32,332 bases of DNA from Lysobacterales bacterium. Lineage in GTDB: Bacteria; Pseudomonadota; Gammaproteobacteria; Xanthomonadales; SZUA-36. The stretch is taken from NCBI GenBank assembly GCA_029859505.1, contig JAOUCZ010000016.1, positions 1 to 32,332 on the forward strand. The letters run 5' to 3'. Position numbers and translations under genes: made by a program. Numbering within the stretch: position 1 is the stretch's first letter; each line of letters begins with the position of its first letter. Below the pieces are notes generated by a model. The model was not told the DNA's origin and did no database searches. It was given only the letters and a program-made list of their open reading frames with translations. Positions 8,671 through 15,918 of the stretch are shown in pieces.

Positions 8671-8692
8671 GCACTATCCGAAAGGATAGTGC
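8671..8692 (+). terminator. Hairpin downstream of secreted-protein gene
   Basis: GCACTATCC and GGATAGTGC form a 9-bp perfect stem with a GAAA tetraloop, 27 bp after the stop codon. An outer pair, GCCAGG (8663-8668) and CCTGGC (8703-8708), could extend the fold. There is no strong T-run (AATGATTT), so termination may be weak. Confidence 0.5.
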
Positions 8693-8793
8693 AATGATTT
8701 AACCTGGCGAACAACGTCAGCCTCGAAGTTTGTCACAAGTATGACGACGGAACCGGCTGCAACTGATGACCAGTCGTGGGTAGGAGGCAGGAT

Positions 8794-8812
8794 ACCCGCT
8801 ATAAAGGCGGGT
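8794..8812 (-). terminator. Hairpin at the stop codon of the ligand-gated channel gene
   Basis: ACCCGC and GCGGGT pair around a 7-base loop and touch the last base of the leftward stop codon. There is no U-tract in either direction, so termination is only a possibility. It may also serve the rightward gene upstream. Confidence 0.35.
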
Positions 8813-9882
8813 TAACGATGGAACGCAAACACTGCAACCACCACAAATAACAGCATGTAAACCCAGCGCGCAATGGCGTTAACCTTTAATGCCTGCTCCA
8901 TGCGGTCAGAGCTTGCCCAACGACTGCCTATTACTGCAACGGCAAGTGCTAGAAACACCATCAGGGTACAACCCAGGACAAAAATATCTGCCCTCGTAAG
9001 GTAGGAAACTTTTGGTAAACCAAGCCGAAGACTGACGCCCAGTGCAAGCAGTGAAAAAATGGCTGCGGTTGAAATTGCAATTCGCGGTGGCACGATATTG
9101 GGCTGTAACCAGAATACTGTCCATGCCATGAAAATGATGAGCGCCATCGGTATCAACATGGTTATTATGTAGTAGTCTGAATCGCGCTTGGCCTCGATAA
9201 CGTAGGTCAGGCGGGGTAATTTGGAACCATCGGCAGGTACTGTAAATTCGTCAATTTCCGGTTCAAGCTGCTTCAGATGCCAACCCTCGATGCTAAAGCT
9301 GTCTTCCATGGTGATGATGACCGATCTTGGGGAAAACTGCATTTCGGCGCTTGTGTACTGGTATGAAACAAGGTCGATAGGCAGCCGCTGCACGTCAAAA
9401 GGGAAATCCTGAAACTCCAGATTGGCTGCGAGTTGGCCGGTGAGCCTGTTTTGAAACGTTACATTTCCCAGATCGTCAACTTTCACGCCCTCGCGCAGCT
9501 GTGGTGTTAATCCGCGTTGGTTAAGGAACAGTATGCGAGGTGTCCAGACGTCATCGAGCAACATGAAGCGCGTCTGACCCATTCGCTCAGACTCAGGCAG
9601 AGCGAGGCGCTGGTCCTGCCAACGGCCAACAAGAAACATGTCAATGCTAAAGCGCTGGTTTACATCATCAATATCATCAATATCGAAAACAAACATTCCG
9701 ATTTCAACGATTGTCGGTTCACCATTAATGGATGGACGTTCACCCACCAACACCGGTTCTGAGATTGATTGTTCAGCAGCCGAGGCCGTTAAACTAAATG
9801 ACGTAAAGAGGATCAGGCATAAATACCAGCCAAGGCGTATGCACCATTCGACGGAATTCATGGCTCTTTTAGTGCCTGTCAT
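8812..9882 (-). CDS. Prokaryotic pentameric ligand-gated ion channel (Cys-loop family homologue)
   Basis: This is a 356-residue GLIC/ELIC-type subunit. After a signal peptide (hydrophobic 15-33, cleavage near TASA), the extracellular beta-sandwich carries VWTPRILFLN (112-121) and the Pro-loop FQDFPFDVQRL (157-167), without the eukaryotic cysteines, as in other bacterial members. Four membrane helices follow: M1 about 237-258, M2 about 268-288, M3 about 297-319 and M4 about 339-355. M2 is preceded by Pro-Pro-Arg at 265-267, and the M2-M3 loop reads LPKVSY (289-294). Cation channels normally carry an acidic residue near -1'/-2'. Here that ring is absent and Pro-2'/Arg0' resemble glycine and GABA-A receptors. 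ATG at 9882 has GGAG eight bases upstream; a GTG 30 bp upstream is rejected. Ligand unknown. It stands alone, downstream of rhlE and separated from it by a strong hairpin. Confidence 0.9.
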   Translation of the reverse strand: MTGTKRAMNSVEWCIRLGWYLCLILFTSFSLTASAAEQSISEPVLVGERPSINGEPTIVEIGMFVFDIDDIDDVNQRFSIDMFLVGRWQDQRLALPESERMGQTRFMLLDDVWTPRILFLNQRGLTPQLREGVKVDDLGNVTFQNRLTGQLAANLEFQDFPFDVQRLPIDLVSYQYTSAEMQFSPRSVIITMEDSFSIEGWHLKQLEPEIDEFTVPADGSKLPRLTYVIEAKRDSDYYIITMLIPMALIIFMAWTVFWLQPNIVPPRIAISTAAIFSLLALGVSLRLGLPKVSYLTRADIFVLGCTLMVFLALAVAVIGSRWASSDRMEQALKVNAIARWVYMLLFVVVAVFAFHR

Positions 9883-9993
9883 CTTGCTTTCTCCATTCGA
9901 CAATTTCAGCACAATTAATTTTCTTAAAATCGTACTGCATATTACATCGAATCAAAATCACTTGAATAGTAGCAGCGGACGTCAGCCAATCAA

Positions 9994-10029
9994 TTGGCAA
10001 CAGCCCTGCCAGAGCCGGGCTGTTGCCAA
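9994..10029 (-). terminator. Strong hairpin downstream of the rhlE-like gene
   Basis: TTGGCAACAGCCC (9994-10006) and GGGCTGTTGCCAA (10017-10029) form a perfect 13-bp stem with a 10-base loop. It lies 14 bp past the helicase stop and upstream of the next leftward gene, so it probably separates the two transcripts. The T-tract on the leftward strand is weak. Confidence 0.65.
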
Positions 10030-10042
10030 ATAGGTCCTCAAA

Positions 10043-11350
10043 CTACGCAGCCCGGCGGGAACGCTGGCCCTGGTTTCTACCGCGACCGGCCTGTGTCGAA
10101 TTGTTCCGGCCCCTGTTGTTGGGGGCAGAGCTATTACGGCCCCGGTTGTTGGGGCGCGAGTTACGCCCACGGTTATTGTTACCACCACCATTCTTGATCG
10201 GCACGGCCTTGATGCTTGCATCGGGTTCGTAACCGGGAATGATGACCTTTTCGATACTGGTTCTGAGCAATTTCTCTATATCTGCCAGAAGTTTTTTCTC
10301 GTCGATACAAACCAGTGAAACAGCTTCGCCTTCAAGGCCGGCGCGACCGGTACGGCCAATACGGTGGACATAGTCTTCCGGTACGTTGGGTAACTCGAAA
10401 TTGACCACATGCGGTAGTTGTTCGATGTCGAGTCCGCGAGCCGCAATATCGGTTGCCACCAGCACACGGACATCACCCTTTTTAAAATCGGCCAGTGCAC
10501 GGGTGCGGGCACCCTGCGACTTATTGCCATGAATGGCGGCGGCTGAAAGACCGTCTTGCTCCAGTTGTTTGGCGAGACGATTTGCCAGGTGTTTGGTGCG
10601 GGTAAATACCAGCACTTGCCGCCAGTTACCGGCGCCGATCATATGTGACAGCAGCTCGCGTTTACGATTGCGGTCAACCGGGTGAACGACCTGTGAGATC
10701 TGTTCGGCCGTGGTATTTTGACGCGCAACCTGGATTTCCATCGGTGCATTCAACAACTCATTAGCGAGTTGTTTGATGTCTTTTGAAAAAGTGGCTGAGA
10801 ACAGGAGGCTTTGACGGCCTGAAGGTATCGCATTGAGCACTTTGCGGATATCACGGATGAAACCCATGTCGAGCATGCGGTCCGCTTCATCGAGAACCAG
10901 TGTTTCAACCTGGTCAAGACGGATGGTTCCGCGCTCCATGTGATCAAGCAAGCGGCCCGGTGTAGCAATGACGATGTCCACACCACGGCGTAATTTTGAA
11001 ATTTGCGGGTTTATACTGACTCCGCCGAATATTACCGCTGAGGTAAATGGCAAATAACGACCGTAGTCACTTACGCTTTCGGCAACCTGTGCCGCGAGCT
11101 CACGTGTAGGTACCAGGATCAACGCACGTATGCGCTTGTTTCCCTGTGGCGCAGTGAACTGCAGTCTTTGTAACAAAGGTAGGGTGAAGCCCGCGGTCTT
11201 GCCAGTACCGGTTTGGGCACCAGCCAGAAGATCGTGGCCTTCTAGAATCAGGGGGATTGCCTGCTGTTGAATCGGGGTTGCTTCCTGGTAACCCTGTTTT
11301 TCTATCGCACGCAACAATTCGGCCGAAAGGCCAAGTTCTGAAAATAACAT
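10043..11350 (-). CDS. rhlE: DEAD-box ATP-dependent RNA helicase, RhlE type
   Basis: The 435-residue protein has the full DEAD-box set. These are a Q motif (TPIQQQAIP, 25-33), Walker A AQTGTGKT (45-52), PTREL (81-85), TPGR (130-133), DEAD (154-157), SAT in LLFSATF, and the second RecA domain with ARGLD and HRIGRTGR. The opening [21 protein letters not shown] matches the RhlE subgroup. The C-terminal tail (about 385-435) is a basic Asn/Arg/Gly-rich repeat region that should bind RNA without sequence preference. The expected role is ATP-driven remodelling of RNA, as in ribosome assembly or mRNA decay, in the cytoplasm. The 209-bp upstream gap to the ybdG-like gene contains a hairpin, so it is probably a separate transcript. 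Family identification is firm. Confidence 0.95.
   Translation of the reverse strand: MLFSELGLSAELLRAIEKQGYQEATPIQQQAIPLILEGHDLLAGAQTGTGKTAGFTLPLLQRLQFTAPQGNKRIRALILVPTRELAAQVAESVSDYGRYLPFTSAVIFGGVSINPQISKLRRGVDIVIATPGRLLDHMERGTIRLDQVETLVLDEADRMLDMGFIRDIRKVLNAIPSGRQSLLFSATFSKDIKQLANELLNAPMEIQVARQNTTAEQISQVVHPVDRNRKRELLSHMIGAGNWRQVLVFTRTKHLANRLAKQLEQDGLSAAAIHGNKSQGARTRALADFKKGDVRVLVATDIAARGLDIEQLPHVVNFELPNVPEDYVHRIGRTGRAGLEGEAVSLVCIDEKKLLADIEKLLRTSIEKVIIPGYEPDASIKAVPIKNGGGNNNRGRNSRPNNRGRNSSAPNNRGRNNSTQAGRGRNQGQRSRRAA
10073..10177 (-). repeat. Tandem NNRGRN-type coding repeats in the helicase tail
   Basis: Within the helicase C-terminus, units of about 10 codons ([29 protein letters not shown], then a decayed AGRGRN) lie in tandem, giving roughly 30-bp DNA repeats. 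Such RGG-like tails vary in copy number between relatives by slippage or unequal exchange. Confidence 0.75.
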
Positions 11351-11469
11351 TTTTGATTTTTACTCCGGGATTGCCCTGCCCAAACGCGGTGATTCTTTCA
11401 CTGCATGGGTCGATCTGGGCTGAATCCATTTAGGTTCTCCGCATACGGCGTTGTGCCGTGAGGGAGCAG

Positions 11470-11493
11470 TTGGCACAGACCGAAGTGTGCCAA
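11470..11493. terminator. Inverted repeat between ybdG-like and rhlE-like genes
   Basis: TTGGCACA and TGTGCCAA are 8-bp arms around an 8-base loop. On the leftward strand the loop contains a UUCG tetraloop closed by C-G, which favours an RNA hairpin. It may end the ybdG transcript or lie in the rhlE leader. There is no T-run. Confidence 0.45.
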
Positions 11494-11559
11494 GACGGAG
11501 CGCACTATAACAGAAGTGCAGTGATTAACAAGCGGCTTGTAGCTTCATGGCACCCTGAT

Positions 11560-12813
11560 TTACTGGGATGTTTGAAGCAGGCCACGAAAATCGCTGCCGC
11601 TTGGATTTTGGTATACACGCAAATCAAACTCCGGAACAACTGCCAGTATGTGGTCAAAAATATCCGCCTGGATGGCTTCGTAATTGGCCCAGACTTTATC
11701 CTTGCTGAACACATAAACCTCGATCGGCAGGCCAAATTCGCTTGGCTGCAATTGCCGGACCAGGAAGGTCATTTCCTTGCTGATCATCGGGTGGTTCATC
11801 AAATAGGCCTGTACGTAGGCACGGAATGTGCCGACGTTCGTCATACGTCGGCCATTGGCGAGACTGGCATTGTCGACCTTTGTTTCAGTGTTGAATGTTT
11901 CAAGTTCAGTTTTCTTTTTTTCGATGTACTCGGAGATGTACTGAATTTTTTCAAACCGCTCCAGCATTTCCTCATCGCAGAACCGAATACTATTGATATC
12001 GATATTCACGGCGCGCTTGATACGCCGTCCACCGGAGTCCTGCATACCACGCCAGTTTTTGAATGACTCGCTGATCAGTGCGTAGGTAGGAATCGTTGTG
12101 ACGGTTTTATCCCAGTTCTGAACCTTGACCGTGGTTAGTGTCACTTCCAATACGTCACCATCTGCACCGTATTTTGGCATTTCAATCCAGTCGCCATTGG
12201 AGACCATCCTGTTTGCAGCCAACTGGATTCCAGCGACAAAACCGAGAATTGCATCCCGAAAGATCAACATCAACACCGCTGTGAGGGCACCGATGCCGCT
12301 GAGCAGGAAAAACGGTGTTTTATTCAGGAGAATGGATATTATGAAAACGGCAGACAAGAAATACAGTGCAATTTTAGAGATCTGGATAAAACCCTTGATA
12401 GGAATCTCTCTGGATGCCCGGAAACCCCTGTAGATCTCCTCTACCGTGTTGAGTACCGAATCGATCACCAGCATCACAATGATGATCATATATATATGAG
12501 TGGCGCCCCTGATGAATGCAATCGCGGTATCCATGCCCTCAAGTGCAAACGGTGTAAGTACGTAGATGACCAGTGCCGGAGCCAGGTAAGCAAGGCGGTT
12601 CGGAGCGCCCTGACGGAGAATGGCGTCATCCCATTTGGTTTTGGATCTCGTTATGACATAGGTGAGTGACGTCAGAATGTATCGTTTTGCGACAAAATTA
12701 ACGGTCAAACTCAGTAGCAAGACTGCCAATGCGGCAATTCCGCGTGCGAAATAGAATACGAGATATTCACTGGCACCTTGACCCTGTAGCCAGGTCTGTA
12801 AAAATTCCAACAT
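11560..12813 (-). CDS. ybdG: MscS-family mechanosensitive channel, YbdG type
   Basis: The 417-residue protein matches E. coli YbdG in length and wording throughout. About five N-terminal membrane helices are followed by the MscS pore helix (about 170-200, containing GIGALTAVLMLIFRDAILG). The MscS beta domain carries GDWIEMPKYGADG and KVQNWDKTVTTIPTYALISESFKNW, and the YbdG-specific C-terminal region reads SGGRRIKR...RRMTNVGTFRAY...QADIFDHI. It sits in the inner membrane and opens on tension to release solutes during hypo-osmotic shock. YbdG also influences stress signalling in E. coli; whether that applies here is unknown. It is divergent from mscL across a 312-bp region. The start is ATG with only a weak Shine-Dalgarno sequence. 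Confidence 0.93.
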   Translation of the reverse strand: MLEFLQTWLQGQGASEYLVFYFARGIAALAVLLLSLTVNFVAKRYILTSLTYVITRSKTKWDDAILRQGAPNRLAYLAPALVIYVLTPFALEGMDTAIAFIRGATHIYMIIIVMLVIDSVLNTVEEIYRGFRASREIPIKGFIQISKIALYFLSAVFIISILLNKTPFFLLSGIGALTAVLMLIFRDAILGFVAGIQLAANRMVSNGDWIEMPKYGADGDVLEVTLTTVKVQNWDKTVTTIPTYALISESFKNWRGMQDSGGRRIKRAVNIDINSIRFCDEEMLERFEKIQYISEYIEKKKTELETFNTETKVDNASLANGRRMTNVGTFRAYVQAYLMNHPMISKEMTFLVRQLQPSEFGLPIEVYVFSKDKVWANYEAIQADIFDHILAVVPEFDLRVYQNPSGSDFRGLLQTSQ

Positions 12814-13125
12814 AGGACTATTAGTAACCGTAATGGGAATTGTGCAGTATAGACCTTATGACCGGAACGCTCTAAGGGATTTGCATAATATACTGGGGCG
12901 GTTGTTACAGTTCAGGGCATGACATTCAAGGCTTTCTGTCAGGGATGCAGGCACGCTTCGGGCCTCGATCTGTAAACGCCTGATGTCCCCGGTAAACAAA
13001 ACAATACGAAACACTTTGCAACAATCCATTTTCTGCCAATTTGATAAGCTGTGCGCTAAGATAATGAAACCCGGTCATTTCTTTGTACCGGGAAATCGAG
13101 CATATAGTAAAACGGGAGAGAAATA
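12814..13125. other. Divergent intergenic region, ybdG / mscL
   Basis: This 312-bp region must hold both divergent promoters. A TGCATAATAT stretch near 12882 could be an extended -10 for rightward transcription, but no convincing -35 accompanies it. I see no RNA gene, repeat or operator. Confidence 0.4.
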
Positions 13126-13524
13126 ATGAGCATGATGTCCGAGTTTAAAAGTTTCGCAATGCGTGGAAATGTTATAGATATGGCTGTTGGTATCGTGATC
13201 GGCGGTGCCTTCGGAAAAATTGTGTCATCATTTGTGAACGACGTTTTGATGCCGCCAATTGGTATGATGATGGGGGGTGTTGATTTCGGTGACCTGGCGG
13301 TTGTGTTGAAGGAAGCTTCCGGAGATGTTGCCGCTGTAACACTCAATTACGGCTCGTTCATTCAGACCGTTGTCGACTTCCTTATCATTGCCTTTGCTAT
13401 CTTTATGGTTGTTAAAGCAATGAATAACATGAAGAAAAAAGAAGAGGCAGCACCTGCAGCACCACCGAAGCCTTCGGCTGAAGTCGAGTTGCTGACAGAG
13501 ATCCGGGATTCACTCAAAAAATAG
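13126..13524 (+). CDS. mscL: Large-conductance mechanosensitive channel MscL
   Basis: This is a 132-residue MscL of normal length. The N-terminal amphipathic helix and TM1 read [36 protein letters not shown] (5-40), containing the conserved pore constriction. The periplasmic loop lies at about 45-75, TM2 at about 76-98 and the cytoplasmic helix at about 115-132 ([14 protein letters not shown]) after an Ala/Pro-rich linker. It forms a homopentamer in the inner membrane and acts as an emergency valve in severe osmotic downshift. The start is ATG with GGGAGAG upstream. A strong terminator follows, so it is a single-gene transcript. With the YbdG-type channel across the divergent promoter region, it forms an osmoprotection pair. 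Confidence 0.97.
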   Translation: MSMMSEFKSFAMRGNVIDMAVGIVIGGAFGKIVSSFVNDVLMPPIGMMMGGVDFGDLAVVLKEASGDVAAVTLNYGSFIQTVVDFLIIAFAIFMVVKAMNNMKKKEEAAPAAPPKPSAEVELLTEIRDSLKK

Positions 13525-13564
13525 CAAGTCAGTGGCTCTTTTTTGATTTGTTAAGATAATAGTA

Positions 13565-13594
13565 GGCCCTGGAAGTTCTTCCAGGGCCTTTTTT
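13565..13594 (+). terminator. Rho-independent terminator of mscL
   Basis: GGCCCTGGAAG and CTTCCAGGGCC form an 11-bp perfect dyad (13565-13588), followed directly by six T residues. It is a textbook intrinsic terminator 40 bp after the mscL stop, and may also act on the convergent small-protein gene. Confidence 0.95.
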
Positions 13595-13623
13595 CTGTGT
13601 TCCGGTAACAGGTCGTGTTGTGA

Positions 13624-13965
13624 CTAGGGCGTACTGAACTCTAAAGCATCATCGCAACGCTGTTTTGTAAGGTAACAAGGGTTTCCAATCTTGGTACGGT
13701 CATTGATGCTACATACTTCCTTACCGTTTTTTGTCTTTGTAACCGCCAGTAGTTTTGGTGGTCGAAACGCCTCCAGGTAGTAAATGCATTGTTCCCAGTT
13801 GTCGCCTTCAGGCAAGTCGACAACCTGAATATTCTCCTCACCGTAGCGGCAGTGTGCGTATTCTAAAAATTCCGTCTCACCCTGTTTGTATGAACAAGCC
13901 ATAACCGAGCCCGCACCTGCCATCAGCAAGCTTGCCATTGTGAGTTGAAGGATTCTTCTGCTCAT
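13624..13965 (-). CDS. Small secreted six-cysteine protein, function unknown
   Basis: The 113-residue product starts MSRRILQLTMASLLMAGAGSVMA, a signal peptide with Arg-Arg n-region. Cleavage would fall just before Cys24. V-M-A-C is a poor lipobox, so either a lipoprotein or a soluble periplasmic protein is possible. Counting Cys24 there are six cysteines spread over about 90 residues, suggesting disulfide bonds. I do not recognise the family. ATG at 13965 is chosen over a start 33 bp upstream because GGAG lies eight bases before it and the signal peptide then begins at the N-terminus. A perfect palindrome lies 56 bp upstream. The gene is downstream of the leftward metal cluster but separated by 196 bp, so it is not certainly part of it. 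Confidence 0.72.
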   Translation of the reverse strand: MSRRILQLTMASLLMAGAGSVMACSYKQGETEFLEYAHCRYGEENIQVVDLPEGDNWEQCIYYLEAFRPPKLLAVTKTKNGKEVCSINDRTKIGNPCYLTKQRCDDALEFSTP

Positions 13966-14020
13966 TTCCGTTACTCCATTTGCAGACGCTCTGTTCACAG
14001 CTGGCGCTTATGGTGAACCG

Positions 14021-14037
14021 GATTTGCGACGCAAATC
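14021..14037. promoter_or_regulatory. Perfect 17-base palindrome upstream of the small secreted protein
   Basis: GATTTGCG and CGCAAATC flank a single A. It lies 56 bp before the ATG of the six-Cys protein and 124 bp after the end of the PepSY-ferredoxin gene. It could be an operator or a small hairpin. I do not recognise the binding protein. Confidence 0.35.
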
Positions 14038-14161
14038 TCGTGGAGCGTCATAATCAGTTCAACACATTAGCTGGATTAGCGGAATGATTTAGGTCAACGA
14101 ACGGTGTTTAATGGTCCAAAAGCGGGCCAAATAGCACCGATCTTTCACAAAGCCGGCCGGG

Positions 14162-15187
14162 TTAGTCCGGGGGTGTAAGGGTGCCTTCGGACAAGTGCAG
14201 CGTCATGTTGTTTTCTACTATCTGCTGACAAGCCAGCCTGTAACCTTTTTCACGGAGTCGTTTAGGTACCAGGAGGAGGTCAATACCACTGGCGTCGGGT
14301 AAATCGGTAACTTCAAACCTTACCCTGCACTTGCCACACTCACCGCCGCCACCGCAGATGGACGGTAAGCTGACACCATGAGTCGCAAGCGAAAGAAACA
14401 GGTTGCTTCCTCTTCTGAGCACCACCTTTCGTGGACCGGTGACCCCGGGCTCGAACAATGTGATGACCACGTCATCACGTTTTCCCGGAAAACGCAGAAA
14501 GAAAAAATCATGACGATTGAAGCTACCAAATAACAGTAAAAAACCACTGAGTCCAAGCCAGATTGCAACCAACGCCACGGTAATGATCAGGGGATTATTG
14601 AAGTCCTTGTGGCCGGCGTAGTCCATGATATGAAGCATCCAAAAGAAATCCCGAACACGCCAATAACTGTTTCGTCTTTCGAGTATTTTCCCGGTTGATA
14701 TAGAGATGTAAATGGCAGTGTTGGCCTTGTCTGAAAAATTAACCCTCCAATATGCACCGCTGTGGTTACGGGTTTCCATGTCGGGGGCCATGCCCCGTTC
14801 GACGGATATAACTTCACCATCGCCATTGAAGTCCTGGCTGGCCAATTTCTGTGCATCAAAACTCTCGAACGTGACAAGGGAGCCATCAATGCCACTAACC
14901 AGGTGTTCCCCGTCGGAGTGCCTGATAAGGTAAACCGGTATACCATGCTGAATTGTCAAATCAATACTAAGGGCGTCTTTCAAGTACTCGGTTGGAAGCT
15001 CTGCGGGTTCCAGCAATGCAGTTGGCCCAATATATTGAGGTTCAGTCACAACGGGAGACGCCCACTGCCGGCCGTTGACTTTGACGGGATCGAGCAGACT
15101 GATGACAAGACCGCTAAGTAACCAGAGCAGCACTTGTATTCCGATAAACAGACCTACCCACTTGTGCAGTTTCTTTAGCAACAGCAT
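14162..15187 (-). CDS. PepSY-type membrane protein fused to a C-terminal 2Fe-2S ferredoxin domain
   Basis: The 341-residue protein has TM1 at about 11-33 (LHKWVGLFIGIQVLLWLLSG), a periplasmic PepSY-like part to about 190, and TM2 at about 199-221. A cytoplasmic ferredoxin domain starts near 237. The cluster ligands are Cys278, Cys284, Cys287 and Cys320 in CGGGGECGKC and LACQQ, the C-x5-C-x2-C spacing of NqrF-type ferredoxin domains. His residues at both membrane helices (LHKW; WMLHIMDY) could bind heme, as proposed for PepSY reductases; that is inference. ATG at 15187 overlaps the preceding stop as TGATG, so it is translationally coupled. The reading frame continues 61 codons upstream only inside the neighbour. 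It is clearly paralogous to the neighbour (both have YWR...F.W.LHIMDY). The likely job is to carry electrons from the cytoplasm to a periplasmic acceptor. Confidence 0.85.
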   Translation of the reverse strand: MLLLKKLHKWVGLFIGIQVLLWLLSGLVISLLDPVKVNGRQWASPVVTEPQYIGPTALLEPAELPTEYLKDALSIDLTIQHGIPVYLIRHSDGEHLVSGIDGSLVTFESFDAQKLASQDFNGDGEVISVERGMAPDMETRNHSGAYWRVNFSDKANTAIYISISTGKILERRNSYWRVRDFFWMLHIMDYAGHKDFNNPLIITVALVAIWLGLSGFLLLFGSFNRHDFFFLRFPGKRDDVVITLFEPGVTGPRKVVLRRGSNLFLSLATHGVSLPSICGGGGECGKCRVRFEVTDLPDASGIDLLLVPKRLREKGYRLACQQIVENNMTLHLSEGTLTPPD

Positions 15188-15912
15188 CAGATGACAACGT
15201 TCCCTTTTTTTCTGCGGCGACCGCTGAAACTGTAAAACAGCAGCCAGAGACCGGTAACGGCAAAAGTCAGGCCGGTAAATTGAGCAAAGATGAGAAGCCG
15301 GTTGTGTGCATCTGAGCGGTCTTCGTAATCCATGATGTGCAAGGCCCAAAGGAAATCGAAAATTCGCCAATACTGATGACGCCGCGTGGCCAGCGAGCCG
15401 TTATAAGGGTCGATATAAAAACTGGTTGAAAAGCGGTCATCGAAGTCAACTCGCCACAATGGCAGGCGCCGGGTCTGAATCTCCATTGGCGGATTTGAAG
15501 AGATCAATGTTGCATTGCTTATCTGTGCCTCACCGGCATAGTGATACCTGGCAATCTCCCTGGCGGTATTTTCATCCAACGGCAACTTAACCGCACCGGT
15601 CTGCGGGTCAACCAGGTAACGATGATCAACTGTCGTGACTGTATAGAAGGTCTTGCCCATAACCGGTCTGAGGCTGATTTTGGTTGCGTCCTGGTACTGT
15701 GCCCTGAGGCTGGCAATGTCATGCGCTGATTTGCCTGGAACAAGAAGCGGTTGCTGCGTGTTTTTAACCAGCGTATCGCCGTGGATAAAATCAATATCCA
15801 CAACCACCATGTACAAGCCGGTGGCCAGCCAGATCAGAACTTGAAGTCCGACAAGCAGTCCTAGCCACTTGTGCAGAGTCCGGGCAACAACGGGAGGCTT
15901 GAGAAAAGGCAC
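15187..15912 (-). CDS. PepSY-associated membrane protein
   Basis: The 241-residue protein has TM1 at about 14-38 (LHKWLGLLVGLQVLIWLATG), a periplasmic PepSY-like region, then WALHIMDY and TM2 at about 207-229. It ends in a basic cytoplasmic tail (GRRRKKG). It is a shorter paralogue of the next gene and lacks the ferredoxin domain, so the pair probably arose by duplication and may form a heterodimer. The GTG start lies six bases after the copper ATPase stop. No good Shine-Dalgarno sequence is seen, so coupling to the ATPase is likely. Related PepSY proteins serve as inner-membrane reductases for siderophores or other periplasmic substrates. Here the neighbour suggests a metal, perhaps copper; that is inference. 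Confidence 0.82.
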   Translation of the reverse strand: MPFLKPPVVARTLHKWLGLLVGLQVLIWLATGLYMVVVDIDFIHGDTLVKNTQQPLLVPGKSAHDIASLRAQYQDATKISLRPVMGKTFYTVTTVDHRYLVDPQTGAVKLPLDENTAREIARYHYAGEAQISNATLISSNPPMEIQTRRLPLWRVDFDDRFSTSFYIDPYNGSLATRRHQYWRIFDFLWALHIMDYEDRSDAHNRLLIFAQFTGLTFAVTGLWLLFYSFSGRRRKKGNVVI

Positions 15913-15918
15913 GATGTT

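Noticed and set aside
11458-12066. 202-codon open frame antisense to the ybdG-like gene
   Set aside because: The opposite strand has a full, family-matched protein. The open frame is a codon-usage shadow.
15188-15370. 61-codon N-terminal extension of the PepSY-ferredoxin gene
   Set aside because: It lies wholly inside the neighbouring PepSY gene in another frame, and ATG at 15187 gives the same N-terminal helix start as the paralogue with TGATG coupling.
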